The notes: generated from the letters alone by a model not told the origin. A stretch of 57,289 bases of DNA from an uncultured Bacilli bacterium (GCA_910584255.1 CAJTXV010000009.1:1-57289); one strand, 5' to 3'; shown: positions 41,808-51,288, numbered from the stretch's first letter. Made by a program: numbers and translations.

Positions 41808-43663
41808 AACTTCTTTTCCTTTTTTAAATATACCATTAGAATTGAAATATCTGCAGGATTTACCCCACTAATTCTAGAAGCCTGAGCAATGGTAGTTGGT
41901 TTTATACTTGATAATTTTTGTCTTGCTTCACTCGCTAGATTATGAACGGAATCATAATTAATCTCTTCTGGTATTTTTAGTTTTTCTAAATCTAACATTT
42001 TTTCTGCTTCTCTATTTGCTTTTTTTATATATCCTTCATATTTTGACTGAATTTCTACTTGTTCTTGTACTTCCATTAGTTCTTTGATTTCTATCCAATG
42101 ATTTAGAGTTTCCATTTTAATTTCTGGTCTTTTTAATAAATCGTAAAGACTAATTCCATCTAGTATCTTAGCAGAATTTATCTTTTCTAGATATTGATTA
42201 TTTTCTTTTGTAGGAGTTATTTTTGTCTTTTTTAAAATTTCCGTTAATTCTTTGATTTGTTCTTTTTTCTTTTGAAATTTCTGATAGCTTTCCTTTGTCA
42301 CAAGCCCTATTTGATATCCATATTCTTTTAATCTTAAGTCAGCATTATCATGTCTTAGCAATAGACGGTATTCCGCACGAGATGTGAGCATTCGATAAGG
42401 TTCTTTTGTACCTTTTGTAACTAAATCATCAATTAAAACTCCAATATATGCTTCATTTCTTTTTAGTATCAGTGGTTCTTGATTATGAATTTTTAAAGAG
42501 GCATTGATTCCTGCAATTAGACCTTGACCAGCTGCTTCTTCATAGCCACTTGTTCCATTGATTTGACCAGCGGTAAACAAATTTTCTATTATTTTTGTTT
42601 CTAGGGATTGTTTTAATTGTAGGGGATCAATTGCATCATATTCTATTGCATACGCATATTTTAGTATTTTTGCATGTTCTAAACCAGGTAAAGAATGAAC
42701 CATTTTATCCTGAATTTCTTCTGGCATACTTGTTGAAAATCCTTGAATGTAAATGTCATCATAATAACGACTCTCTGGCTCTAAGAATAATTGATGTCTT
42801 TCTTTTTCCTTAAATCTTACAACTTTATCTTCAATCGATGGACAATATCTAGGACCTACACCTTCTACATAACCACCATACATACTTGATTTTTCTAGAT
42901 TTTCCATAATAATTTTATGAGTTTCTGGTGTTGTATAGATTAAATGACATGGAACTTGTTCCTCTACTTTATAAAGTGGTTTATTATCAAAGGAAAAAGT
43001 ATAAGGAATATCATCCCCAGGTTCTAAACTCGTTTTTGTATAATCAATACTATTTTTATCAATTCTTTGTGGAGTTCCAGTTTTTAGTCTTTGAATTATA
43101 AATCCATATTCTTTCAATTTTGTACTTAAAAATTTGGAAGGCTTCTCTCCATGAGGACCACTTTCTGTTTTTTTGCTTCCTCTTAGTATAACTGCTTTTA
43201 GGTAGGTACCAGTTGTTAAAATGACTGCTTTTGATTCTATTTTTTCTCCTGTTTCTAAAATAATTCCTTTTACTTGTCTATTTTCTACAATTAGATCTTC
43301 TACTATTGATTCTTTTATTTCTAAATTTTCTTGGGATTGTAATGTTTTTAACATTTCCTGTGGATAAGTAATTTTGTCCCCCTGTGCACGTAAAGCTCGA
43401 ACAGCAGGACCTTTTTTTGTATTTAACATTTTTACTTGGAGGCAACTATGATCAATATTATTTGCCATTTCTCCGCCCAAAGCATCAATTTCTCTTACAA
43501 TAATCCCCTTAGCTGGACCTCCAATGGATGGATTGCATGGCATATCTGCAATATTTTTTATATTTCCTGTAATTAGTAGAGTTTTATTTCCTAAACGTGC
43601 AGATGCAAGAGATGCCTCACAACCTGCATGTCCACCACCTACTACAATAATGTCATACTTCAT
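41804..43663 (-). CDS. mnmG: tRNA U34 carboxymethylaminomethyl enzyme subunit MnmG
   Basis: FAD protein that with MnmE modifies the wobble uridine. 619 residues. FAD motif VGGGHAGCEASLASARLG (near 7), catalytic MPCNPSIGGPAKG (Cys near 45) and the C-terminal ASRISGVNPADISILM. Ends with UGA over rsmG. Separated from mnmE by a 520-bp gap, unlike the tight pair in many Bacilli. Confidence 0.95.
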   Translation of the reverse strand: MKYDIIVVGGGHAGCEASLASARLGNKTLLITGNIKNIADMPCNPSIGGPAKGIIVREIDALGGEMANNIDHSCLQVKMLNTKKGPAVRALRAQGDKITYPQEMLKTLQSQENLEIKESIVEDLIVENRQVKGIILETGEKIESKAVILTTGTYLKAVILRGSKKTESGPHGEKPSKFLSTKLKEYGFIIQRLKTGTPQRIDKNSIDYTKTSLEPGDDIPYTFSFDNKPLYKVEEQVPCHLIYTTPETHKIIMENLEKSSMYGGYVEGVGPRYCPSIEDKVVRFKEKERHQLFLEPESRYYDDIYIQGFSTSMPEEIQDKMVHSLPGLEHAKILKYAYAIEYDAIDPLQLKQSLETKIIENLFTAGQINGTSGYEEAAGQGLIAGINASLKIHNQEPLILKRNEAYIGVLIDDLVTKGTKEPYRMLTSRAEYRLLLRHDNADLRLKEYGYQIGLVTKESYQKFQKKKEQIKELTEILKKTKITPTKENNQYLEKINSAKILDGISLYDLLKRPEIKMETLNHWIEIKELMEVQEQVEIQSKYEGYIKKANREAEKMLDLEKLKIPEEINYDSVHNLASEARQKLSSIKPTTIAQASRISGVNPADISILMVYLKKEKKL

Positions 43664-43745
43664 ATTGAATCCACTTCTTCCTTTTTCTTTTCATATTATA
43701 CAATATTTTAATTTTTTTTTTAATTTTTTATAAAATATTTTAAAA

Positions 43746-43771
43746 AAAATTATTTCCCGGGAAATAATTTT
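43746..43771. promoter_or_regulatory. Perfect Noc-binding palindrome
   Basis: The 14-bp ATTTCCCGGGAAAT (43752-43765) is identical to the known Bacillus Noc-binding sequence, embedded in a 26-bp perfect palindrome. Few other GC-rich six-mers occur in this AT-rich gap. It lies upstream of mnmG, 3 kb from the noc-like gene. No other CCCGGG was noticed in the window. Confidence 0.75.
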
Positions 43772-43958
43772 GATATTTAAATTATATTTTTTGTATTTAT
43801 ATATCATTTTTTTAAATAAATAATGTCTTTTTTTTAATTTCAAATATTATATTGAAATATTAAAATTACATTTTTATCGATTATTCATCAAATTTTTTAA
43901 ATAAAATTGAGGGTGCTTCTTTTGGATTTTGATAAGCAATCTTCTTCATTATAAACTA

Positions 43959-44174
43959 TTATAAATTATGTTGGGTTATTTTTAGTAATTTCTCTCAATC
44001 TAATTCTAATGATTCTATGGTCACTTTTACATCAATGCATCAATCACGAAATATCTCACTTTCAAATTTTGATAGAATTATTGGATCATTACTTTCTATC
44101 TCTTTTGAATATTTATTTATAAGTTCTACTTGTACTATTTCTTCATTCTGCCTACTTAAAAATTCTATTATCAT
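43959..44174 (-). pseudogene. Small gene remnant with two in-frame UGA codons
   Basis: A 71-codon frame (MIIEFLSRQNEEIVQVELIN..., ending TQHNL) contains UGA at 44040-44042 and 43995-43997 and no UAA/UAG. Each follows Asp (FRD-UGA-CID, LELD-UGA-EKLL), where Trp would fit. Could be a relic of a mutated small gene. No family recognised. The 43772-43958 stretch is only AT-rich. Confidence 0.4.
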
Positions 44175-44183
44175 TTTACTATC

Positions 44184-45539
44184 TTACTTTCCTAAACAAA
44201 ATTGGCTAAATAATTGATCAATTAATTCTTCTGTGTAAGTTTCTCCTATGATTTCTCCTAGTTTTTCCCATACTCTTTTTATATCAATTTCTACCATATC
44301 AATGGGAACTTTTTCTTGAATACCCTTTTCTACTTCTCCTAAGATACTATATGCTTCTTTTGCTAGAGAAATTTGTCTTATATTATTAAGACAAGTATAA
44401 TCCTTTTGCTCTAACTGATTCAAATTAAATAGTTCCATTATTTTATCTTTTAAAGTTTCAATTCCATTTAAATCAATTGTATTTGTATAGATTATATTTT
44501 TATATTTTATTTCATTTAAGTTTATTTTTCTTTCTAAATCATTTTTATTAATCACTACAATTGTTTTCTTATTTTTACATGATTCTAGGATTTTATAGTC
44601 CTCAGTGGTTAATTTTTCATTATTATTTAATACTAGTATAATTAAATCTGCCTCTTCTATTAAACTTAAACTTTTTTCTACCCCAATTTTTTCAACAATA
44701 TCTTTCGCTTCTCTTATTCCTGCAGTATCAATTATATTTAAAGATACACCATTTAAAGTAATACTACCCTCTACTGTATCTCTAGTTGTACCCTCAACAT
44801 CTGTAACAATTGCTCGTTCTTCATCTAACAATTTATTTAAAATACTACTCTTACCTACATTTGGTCTACCTACAATAATTGTTTTTATTCCATTTGAAAG
44901 AATCTTTCTATTTTCTGATTCTTTCATTATTTTTTCTAATTTTAATTTTATTTTAGAAATTTTTGGTTTAATTTTATTATTTGTCATTACTTCAGCATCT
45001 TCATATTCTGGATAGTCTATATTTACTTCAATAGATGCTAATAATTCTAATATTTCTTGTCTTAAATTACGAATAATTTTACTTACATATCCACTAATAC
45101 CTTGAATTGCTACTTTTCTATTTGACTCACTTTTTGAAGAAATTAGATTCATCACTGATTCTGCTTCTACTAAGTCAATTCTACCATTTAAAAAAGCCCT
45201 TTTGGTAAATTCTCCTCCAGTAGCAAGTCTTGCCCCTTGATTTAAAATTAGCTCTAACACTTTGTTTGTCGTCGCAATTCCACCATGACAGTTTACTTCT
45301 ACAACATCTTCCATAGTAAACGTTTTTGGTGCTTTCATCACAGATACTAAAACTTCATCTATGACTTCTTCTTTATTTACGATATATCCATAATGAATGG
45401 TATGTGTATCTACTTTTGTTAAATCTTTTCCTTTAAATATTTTATTTACTATTTCAATTGAATTGGAACCGCTTACCCTAATGATTGAAATAGCTCCTAC
45501 ACCCAGTGTTGTAGAAATAGCAGCGATTGTATCGTTCAT
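44184..45539 (-). CDS. mnmE: tRNA modification GTPase MnmE
   Basis: 451 residues. N-terminal folate-binding domain (MNDTIAAISTTLGVGAISIIRVSG, then HYGYI), helical domain with an embedded Ras-like G domain: G1 GRPNVGKSSILN (near 223), G3 DTAG (near 270), G4 NKND (near 337). C-terminal catalytic CLGK (FCLGK). Partner MnmG is next in the cluster. Confidence 0.95.
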   Translation of the reverse strand: MNDTIAAISTTLGVGAISIIRVSGSNSIEIVNKIFKGKDLTKVDTHTIHYGYIVNKEEVIDEVLVSVMKAPKTFTMEDVVEVNCHGGIATTNKVLELILNQGARLATGGEFTKRAFLNGRIDLVEAESVMNLISSKSESNRKVAIQGISGYVSKIIRNLRQEILELLASIEVNIDYPEYEDAEVMTNNKIKPKISKIKLKLEKIMKESENRKILSNGIKTIIVGRPNVGKSSILNKLLDEERAIVTDVEGTTRDTVEGSITLNGVSLNIIDTAGIREAKDIVEKIGVEKSLSLIEEADLIILVLNNNEKLTTEDYKILESCKNKKTIVVINKNDLERKINLNEIKYKNIIYTNTIDLNGIETLKDKIMELFNLNQLEQKDYTCLNNIRQISLAKEAYSILGEVEKGIQEKVPIDMVEIDIKRVWEKLGEIIGETYTEELIDQLFSQFCLGK

Positions 45540-45592
45540 AAATCACACCTCTTATATCTCTTTCAGTAGTTATAGAATAACACTTTTAATCA

Positions 45593-45621
45593 AAAAATAA
45601 AAGAAGATTATTTATCCTCTT
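45593..45621 (-). terminator. Terminator after jag
   Basis: AAGAGGAT/ATCTTCTT stem with one G-U, 5-nt loop and a T-rich tract on the minus strand. Confidence 0.6.
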
Positions 45622-46219
45622 TTGGTTTTATTACTACGAAACGGTTTGGTTCTTCCCCTTCACTTTCTGTAATTACTTTTGGATAGTCAGCAAGAGTTGT
45701 ATGAACTAATCTTCTTTCATAAGAATTCATTGGATCAAGTTTTGTTGCAATTTTTGATTTTCCTACTTCTCTAGCTACTCTTTTTGCTAGAGATTCAATT
45801 CTTTTTTGTTGTTGTACCTTATATTCACCGATATCAATGGTTAAATTAAAGTAAGTACCTAGTTCTTTATGTACTACTTGTTTTACTATTGTTGTAATAG
45901 AATCCAAAGTCTTTCCGTTTTTTCCTATTAAAATTGCATTATTTTCGGTATAAATTGTAAAAGATACTCTATCTTCTCTTTTCTTAACTTCAATATTAGC
46001 GGTTAAATTCATATTTTTAATTAAATTCTTTAAGTATTCTTTTATAAATTCAATTACATCCTCTTTTGTAGCAACTTCAATTTCTACCTTTTTACTAAAT
46101 AGTCCAGACTTTAATTCCATCTCTTTTATATAAAGATCTTTTTCTAATTCCTGTAATGCAATAGTTGCTTGACTGATTGCTTCTTCCCTTGTTTTTCCTA
46201 CGTACTTACTTTTTTTCAT
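45608..46219 (-). CDS. jag: RNA-binding protein Jag (KhpB)
   Basis: 203 residues: N-terminal Jag domain (YVGKTREEAISQAT...), KH domain (ILIGKNGKTLDSITTIVKQ, near 95) and C-terminal R3H (YERRLVHTTLADYPKVITESEGEEPNRFV). KhpB and KhpA act together in cell elongation control in streptococci. Follows yidC as in most Bacillota. Confidence 0.93.
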   Translation of the reverse strand: MKKSKYVGKTREEAISQATIALQELEKDLYIKEMELKSGLFSKKVEIEVATKEDVIEFIKEYLKNLIKNMNLTANIEVKKREDRVSFTIYTENNAILIGKNGKTLDSITTIVKQVVHKELGTYFNLTIDIGEYKVQQQKRIESLAKRVAREVGKSKIATKLDPMNSYERRLVHTTLADYPKVITESEGEEPNRFVVIKPKEDK

Positions 46220-46221
46220 CC

Positions 46222-47148
46222 TTATTGAACCTCCTTACTTCTTTTTACAATTAAATTTTGAATAATTGTAAATAAGTTCGTCGTAATCCAGTATATATTT
46301 AATGCACTTGACATAAATAATCCCATTACTAATACCATACCTGTCATAATATTAGTCATATTTTTCATCGGATCATTTTCCGTTTGAGCAGTAGTTTTAT
46401 TTAGATTAAAAGATAAATAAGTAGTAATTCCTACTAAAGCAATTAAAATTATATAAATAAATTCTCCATTATTGAAGAGTCCAACAGAAGGAGTTGTACC
46501 AAGCTGTAGTCCTAAAAATTTTCCTTCAAATAATGCTGGTACCCTATTAATAGCTTCTAAAAAAGCAATAAATAATGGCAATTGTATAAATGAATATAGA
46601 CAACTAGAAAATGGATTAATATTATATTTTTTATAAATCATTGTCATTTCTTGACTTTTTTTCATAATAGATTCTTGATCATTTTTATCTTTATATTTCT
46701 TTTCTAATCTATTTAATTCAGGCTGTGCTTTCTTTATTAGTTCTGATTGCATAGCAGTTTTTAAAGTTACTGGATACAATGCTAATCTTAAGGCTAAACT
46801 AGTTAAAATCAGTGATAATCCTGCTTGACCAATATACTTATTGATAAATAATATAATAAATGCTAGCGGCTTTACAAAAAATGTAGTCCAAAGTCCTTCA
46901 TAACCTCCACTCGTTACATTAAATTCATCACATTTTGGAATTGCTGCTAAATCTACACCATTTTTTTCATATAATTTTTCTACATTTTTATTTGTAGGTT
47001 TACATAATATGTTTTTTGTTAAACTTTGTCCTGTTTCTGGATTTTTAACTACCTTTTTATCTTCTGTTTTTAATGTTGTAGTACAGCCAGTTAATAATAA
47101 TATTGATAATAATAATATAATTATCTTTCTTTTATTTTTCTGCTTCAT
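46222..47148 (-). CDS. yidC: Membrane protein insertase YidC/SpoIIIJ
   Basis: 308 residues. Lipoprotein signal with lipobox LLTGC (Cys near 22), then five membrane segments including SSCLYSFIQLPLFIAFLEAINRVPALF. The hydrophilic-groove Arg corresponds to the LALRLALYPVTLKTAMQ segment. Follows rnpA by 1 nt. Confidence 0.94.
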   Translation of the reverse strand: MKQKNKRKIIILLLSILLLTGCTTTLKTEDKKVVKNPETGQSLTKNILCKPTNKNVEKLYEKNGVDLAAIPKCDEFNVTSGGYEGLWTTFFVKPLAFIILFINKYIGQAGLSLILTSLALRLALYPVTLKTAMQSELIKKAQPELNRLEKKYKDKNDQESIMKKSQEMTMIYKKYNINPFSSCLYSFIQLPLFIAFLEAINRVPALFEGKFLGLQLGTTPSVGLFNNGEFIYIILIALVGITTYLSFNLNKTTAQTENDPMKNMTNIMTGMVLVMGLFMSSALNIYWITTNLFTIIQNLIVKRSKEVQ

Positions 47149-47149
47149 T

Positions 47150-47491
47150 TTATTTCTCCTCTGATAAATTGCTGTTTTTTATTAGATAAAGAAAAAATTT
47201 TTCTAATTCTTTATACTCTACACCTAAACAACTCTTCCTTATTATTATAATATAATCTTTATTATTTGAATAGAGTTTTTTATTTGCATCTATTATATTT
47301 CGTAATTTTCTTTTATAAAGATTTCTTACAACAGCATTTCCCGTTTTTTTACTTATGGAAATTCCAAATCTATAGTGATTTAAATTATTTTCCATAACAT
47401 TTATTATAAAATACTTATTTTTATAACTTCTTCCATCTTTAATTATATTATTAAAATCTTTATTTTCTTTAACTATATTTATTTTTTTCAT
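47150..47491 (-). CDS. rnpA: Ribonuclease P protein component
   Basis: 113 residues. Conserved RNR-like motif VVRNLYKRKLRNII (near 55) and KNKYFIINVMENN. Provides the protein part of RNase P. AGAGGT ribosome site. Confidence 0.94.
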   Translation of the reverse strand: MKKINIVKENKDFNNIIKDGRSYKNKYFIINVMENNLNHYRFGISISKKTGNAVVRNLYKRKLRNIIDANKKLYSNNKDYIIIIRKSCLGVEYKELEKFFLYLIKNSNLSEEK

Positions 47492-47515
47492 AATATACCT
47501 CTTTCTTTAGTATAT

Positions 47516-47539
47516 TAAAAAACCACTGACAACAGTGGT
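47516..47539 (-). terminator. Terminator/attenuator between rpmH and rnpA
   Basis: ACCACTG/CAGTGGT with a 4-nt loop followed by T6 on the minus strand; likely limits rnpA expression below rpmH. Confidence 0.75.
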
Positions 47540-47544
47540 CTATA

Positions 47545-47667
47545 TTATTTAGATAGTCTTTTACGACCTTTTGCTCTACGCTTATTTAACACTTTTGATT
47601 TCATACGTGCAAAAAAGCCGTGTTTCTTTTTCATTTTTCTATTATTTGGTTGATAAGTTCTTTTCAT
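47545..47667 (-). CDS. rpmH: Ribosomal protein L34
   Basis: bL34, 40 residues, MKRTYQPNNRKMKKKHGF, highly basic. The ATG at 47667 is followed by the canonical start; the longer frame to 47727 is not used. Marks the left edge of the origin region. Confidence 0.96.
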   Translation of the reverse strand: MKRTYQPNNRKMKKKHGFFARMKSKVLNKRRAKGRKRLSK

Positions 47668-48068
47668 AATTCCACCTCCAGTTACAAAACTTACATTATT
47701 ATAATAGTAATTATCATATTTTGTCAATGTTTTTTCAGTAATTTATGTAATTTAAAATATTTAATTATTTTATATATCATATATTAGTTATTTTAATATT
47801 TTGTAAGCATGATTTTTTTATTTTTTGATAAATTTTGTAGATTTCCACAATTTCCACAGGGTGTTCATAACTTTTTTAACAATGTTTATTAATTTATCAA
47901 CAAGATTGTTGATAAATTCTTAATAAACATATATATTAAGGTTAAAGATTGTGAAAAAGTTTGTTTATTAGTTGTGAATATCTATTTTTTTAATTTTTTT
48001 ACTTTCTTTTTCCACATTTTTAAGTTACAATAAATCTTACAATTTATGATTTTGAGGGGGCGCGGTAT
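47668..48068. other. oriC region upstream of dnaA
   Basis: 400-bp intergenic, very AT-rich. Candidate DnaA boxes (one or two mismatches to TTATNCACA): 47841-47849, 47850-47858, 47862-47870 (minus), 47894-47902, 47907-47915 (minus), 47950-47958 (minus), 47973-47981 (minus), 48008-48016. TTATCAACA boxes at 47894 and 47907 form an inverted pair. Genes diverge from here, with rpmH leftwards and dnaA rightwards. Confidence 0.85.
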
Positions 48069-49454
48069 ATGAACGAAAAAATGATATGGTCAAATTTTCT
48101 AAATAGTATTAAAAATGAAATTACCCCTCTATCATTTGATACCTGGTTCAAAGAAACAGAATTATATCAATTAGATAATGGATTAGCAAAGATTATTGTA
48201 CCTATGGGGATTTCTAAAAAGCATTTAACTACACATTATTATGATTTGATTATATCAACATTGAGTGACATTGTTGGTGACAATGTAGATATTCAATTTT
48301 TTTTAAAAGAGGAGTTAGAAGAAGAACTAAAGGATTCTGATAACATAGAAGTTTTTAATAATAAGATTATTGATCCATTGCAAAGCATATATCAAGATAG
48401 AAAACATCAATCTAATTTGAATCCAGAGTACACATTTGAAAATTTTATTGTTGGAAATAGTAATAAATTTGCACAAGCGGCAGCATTGGATGTGGCAGAA
48501 AATCCTGGAAATATTTACAATCCTTTATTTATATATGGAAATAGTGGGTTAGGAAAGACTCATCTCATGCATGCAATTGGTAATTATATTGAACAACGTA
48601 GTAGTAAAAAGGTATTGTATGTTTCTAGTGAACAGTTTATTAATGATTTTCTTGGAATCAATAAAAAGGATGAGTATGGAAAAAACTTTGATTACGTAAA
48701 TTATTTTAAAAGTAAATATAGAAATATAGACGTATTAATTATTGATGATATTCAATTTTTCCAAGGCGCTACGCAAACTCAAAATGAATTTTTTCATACA
48801 TTTACAAAATTACATAATGAAAATAAACAAATTATTATATCTTCTGATCGATCGCCAGATGATTTAAAAATGTTGGAGGATAGGTTAAGAACTAGATTCT
48901 GTTGGGGGTTAACTGCTGATATTTATCCACCAGATTTTGAATTAAGAGTTGCTATTTTAAAGAAGAAAATCATAGGGGATTCAATCAATAAAAATATTCC
49001 TGATGATGTCATTGAATATATTGCTTCTAATGTTGGCAGTGATATTCGACATTTGGAAGGATCTCTTATAAGATTACTCGCATATTCTACAATCATGGGT
49101 GGGGCAGAGATTACATTAGATCTAGCTATTGAAGTTCTAAAAGATTTTGTAAATAAAGGTTATAGTGAAAAAAATAATATTAATAGAATACAACGAATTG
49201 TAGCAGAGCACTTTCAAGTATCAGTGGATGACTTAAAAAGTAAAAAGAGAAGTGCAAATCTTGCTTTTCCAAGGCAAGTTGCAATGTACCTATGTAGAAA
49301 ACTGACAGATGAATCTTATCCTAAAATAGGAATTGAATTTGGTGGAAAAGATCATTCAACAGTTATACATTCAGTGGAAAAAATAGAAAAAGAAATTCTA
49401 GTAAATCATGAACTAGAAAATATTATAGAAAAATTAAAGAAAGAAATTATATAA
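48069..49454 (+). CDS. dnaA: Chromosomal replication initiator DnaA
   Basis: 461 residues: domain I (1-80), linker, AAA+ domain with Walker A GNSGLGKTHLMHA (near 157), Walker B LIIDDIQFF (near 225), and domain IV HTH with the DnaA-box signature (GKDHSTVIHSVEKI, near 435). Start at 48069, preceded by GAGGGGGCG about 8 nt upstream. Ends with TAA. Confidence 0.97.
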   Translation: MNEKMIWSNFLNSIKNEITPLSFDTWFKETELYQLDNGLAKIIVPMGISKKHLTTHYYDLIISTLSDIVGDNVDIQFFLKEELEEELKDSDNIEVFNNKIIDPLQSIYQDRKHQSNLNPEYTFENFIVGNSNKFAQAAALDVAENPGNIYNPLFIYGNSGLGKTHLMHAIGNYIEQRSSKKVLYVSSEQFINDFLGINKKDEYGKNFDYVNYFKSKYRNIDVLIIDDIQFFQGATQTQNEFFHTFTKLHNENKQIIISSDRSPDDLKMLEDRLRTRFCWGLTADIYPPDFELRVAILKKKIIGDSINKNIPDDVIEYIASNVGSDIRHLEGSLIRLLAYSTIMGGAEITLDLAIEVLKDFVNKGYSEKNNINRIQRIVAEHFQVSVDDLKSKKRSANLAFPRQVAMYLCRKLTDESYPKIGIEFGGKDHSTVIHSVEKIEKEILVNHELENIIEKLKKEII

Positions 49455-49591
49455 TGTTCATAACTTAAAAATTATACACAAGCTATAAACAAGCAAAATC
49501 ATAAATATAGATAAATATTTCAAGTAATTTTAAAGTTATTCACAATTTCCACTGTAATAATAATAAAAATTAATAGAAAGAAGGAATTAAT
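49455..49591. other. DnaA-box cluster between dnaA and dnaN
   Basis: TTATACACA (49472-49480) and TTATTCACA (49536-49544) match TTATNCACA exactly, the best boxes of the window; TTATGAACA also at 49455-49463 (minus). Between them is an AT-rich stretch that may be the unwinding element, as in the bipartite Bacillus origin. Confidence 0.8.
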
Positions 49592-50716
49592 ATGAAATTA
49601 AAAATTAAGAAAGACTTATTATTAGATGGATTAAATAAAGTATCCAAGGCAATCTCTACAAAAAATTTAGTACCAGTATTAGCTGGCATAAAATTTGAAC
49701 TTGAAGAGAAGGGATTAACACTTACTGCAAGTGATAATGATATTACAATTCAAGTATTCTTAGCGAATGATAAGAATGATATGACAATTGATAAAGAGGG
49801 GAGTATTATTATTCAAGGTAAATACATTTTAGATATTGTAAGAAAATTACCGGATGAATTTATTAATATAGAAGTAATTGATGATTTAAAAATTATTATT
49901 TATACAGAAAATAGTGAATTTAATTTAAATGGTATCAGTAAAAATGAATATCCCAATATTTTATTAGAATCTAGTAAAAATCCAATTATTGTTGAGTCGC
50001 GTACTTTTAGAAAGATTATTAATCAAACCTCTTTTGCATCTAGCAATGATGAAGCACGTCCTATCTTAACAGGAATTAATTTTAAAATTGTAGGAAATAT
50101 ATTAGAATGTAATTCTACAGATAGTTATCGTTTGGCTCGAAAGGTAATTCAATTAAATCAAACTGTAGAAGATAATTATAATATCGTAATTCCTAGTAAG
50201 AATTTATTAGAATTTATTAAAATTATGGATGATTCTGAAGATAATTTAGAATTACATGTATTTAATAATAAAATTTTAATTAAATTTAATAATCTTATGT
50301 TTCAATCTAGATTAATTAGTGGTACATATCCTAATACTTCTAATTTATTGCCAGATGAATTTATATTAAATATTAAAGCAAATATAATAGATTTATATAA
50401 TGTAATAGATAGAGCAAGTATTCTTACAAGTGATAAAGAGAAAACTATTGTTACATTTGAAATTAATGGAAATACACTTTATGTACGTAGTAGTTCTGCT
50501 GAAATTGGTAGAGTGGAAGAAAAAATGGTAATAGAAAATGACAGTAATGAAAATTTAAAGATTTCTTTTGTGGCTAAATATATGATGGAAGCTTTAAAAT
50601 CCTTTGAAGATACAAAGGGAATTATATCCTTTGTTGGGGAAGTAAAACCTATTATTTCAAGTAGTGAAAAAGATGAGGGACTTACTCAATTAGTATTACC
50701 AATTCGTACATATTAA
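49592..50716 (+). CDS. dnaN: DNA polymerase III beta subunit (sliding clamp)
   Basis: 374 residues, three repeated clamp domains. MKLKIKKDLLLDGLNKVSKAIS N-terminus and the C-terminal LPIRTY typical of clamps. GAAAGAAGGAA ribosome site. Terminator follows directly. Confidence 0.97.
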   Translation: MKLKIKKDLLLDGLNKVSKAISTKNLVPVLAGIKFELEEKGLTLTASDNDITIQVFLANDKNDMTIDKEGSIIIQGKYILDIVRKLPDEFINIEVIDDLKIIIYTENSEFNLNGISKNEYPNILLESSKNPIIVESRTFRKIINQTSFASSNDEARPILTGINFKIVGNILECNSTDSYRLARKVIQLNQTVEDNYNIVIPSKNLLEFIKIMDDSEDNLELHVFNNKILIKFNNLMFQSRLISGTYPNTSNLLPDEFILNIKANIIDLYNVIDRASILTSDKEKTIVTFEINGNTLYVRSSSAEIGRVEEKMVIENDSNENLKISFVAKYMMEALKSFEDTKGIISFVGEVKPIISSSEKDEGLTQLVLPIRTY

Positions 50717-50738
50717 GATCATTTTTTGATCTTTTTTT
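50715..50738 (+). terminator. Terminator after dnaN
   Basis: AAGATCA/TGATCTT with 5-nt loop then T run; overlaps the last base of the stop codon. Confidence 0.8.
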
Positions 50739-50844
50739 ATTTTATAATATAATTTACTAATTTTTCCAAAATTCGACAAATAAATAGTTTATTATAGTAA
50801 TCATTCATTTTTATATGAATTAAAAATTAATTTTGGGGGATATT

Positions 50845-51288
50845 ATGGAAAAATATGAAATAGGTAAAAATACTTTAGCAGTAATTGGAATGGGGCGAAA
50901 AACGGCTAAAATTATAGAATCAGATAGTGATTTTATAGTAAATTCTATGGCATATGAAGTAATGGATCATAGTTGTTGTTATTATGGTAGTAGTTATTCA
51001 GGGAGAACAGAAGGGAGTAGGGAAATTTTAAAATGTGAATATAAGCTTCCAATTATTATAGAGGAGACACGTGAAATTATATTTTTTCCTACACAATCTC
51101 CTTATACTGATGCTTGTATTTGGTTATCTTTAGAAAATATTGATCATATAGAAGGAAATGAAAAAAATTGTACAATCATATTTAAAAATGGAAAGACGTT
51201 AACAATTTTTAAATCAAAAGATTCTATTGAAAATCAATTATATAGGGCAACTCGATTAAAATATTTAATTTCTGAGCGAAAAAAGTAA
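50845..51288 (+). CDS. ComK-like competence transcription factor homolog
   Basis: 147 residues. Similarity to ComK is visible in order: YEIGKNTLAVIG, SKIIE-like AKIIESDSDFIVNSM, then DHSCCYYGSSYSGRTEGSREI (ComK DRSCRFFGSSYAGRKAGTYEV), PPI-like LPIIIEETREIIFFPTQSP, WLSLENIDHIE, FKNGKTLTIF and SIENQLYRATRLKYLI. The C-terminal 40 residues of Bacillus ComK are missing. Its slot between dnaN and recF usually holds yaaA (S4 domain). ATG at 50845 with GGGGGA upstream. Role in competence is inferred only. Confidence 0.75.
   Translation: MEKYEIGKNTLAVIGMGRKTAKIIESDSDFIVNSMAYEVMDHSCCYYGSSYSGRTEGSREILKCEYKLPIIIEETREIIFFPTQSPYTDACIWLSLENIDHIEGNEKNCTIIFKNGKTLTIFKSKDSIENQLYRATRLKYLISERKK

Noticed and set aside
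47545..47727. Longer start for rpmH
   Set aside because: L34 always starts MKRTYQP; the upstream codons are leader sequence.
51063..51078. Half parS-like site (TTTCACGTG on the minus strand) inside the ComK-like gene
   Set aside because: Only about 10 of 16 positions match TGTTTCACGTGAAACA and the second arm is wrong; no convincing parS was seen in the window.
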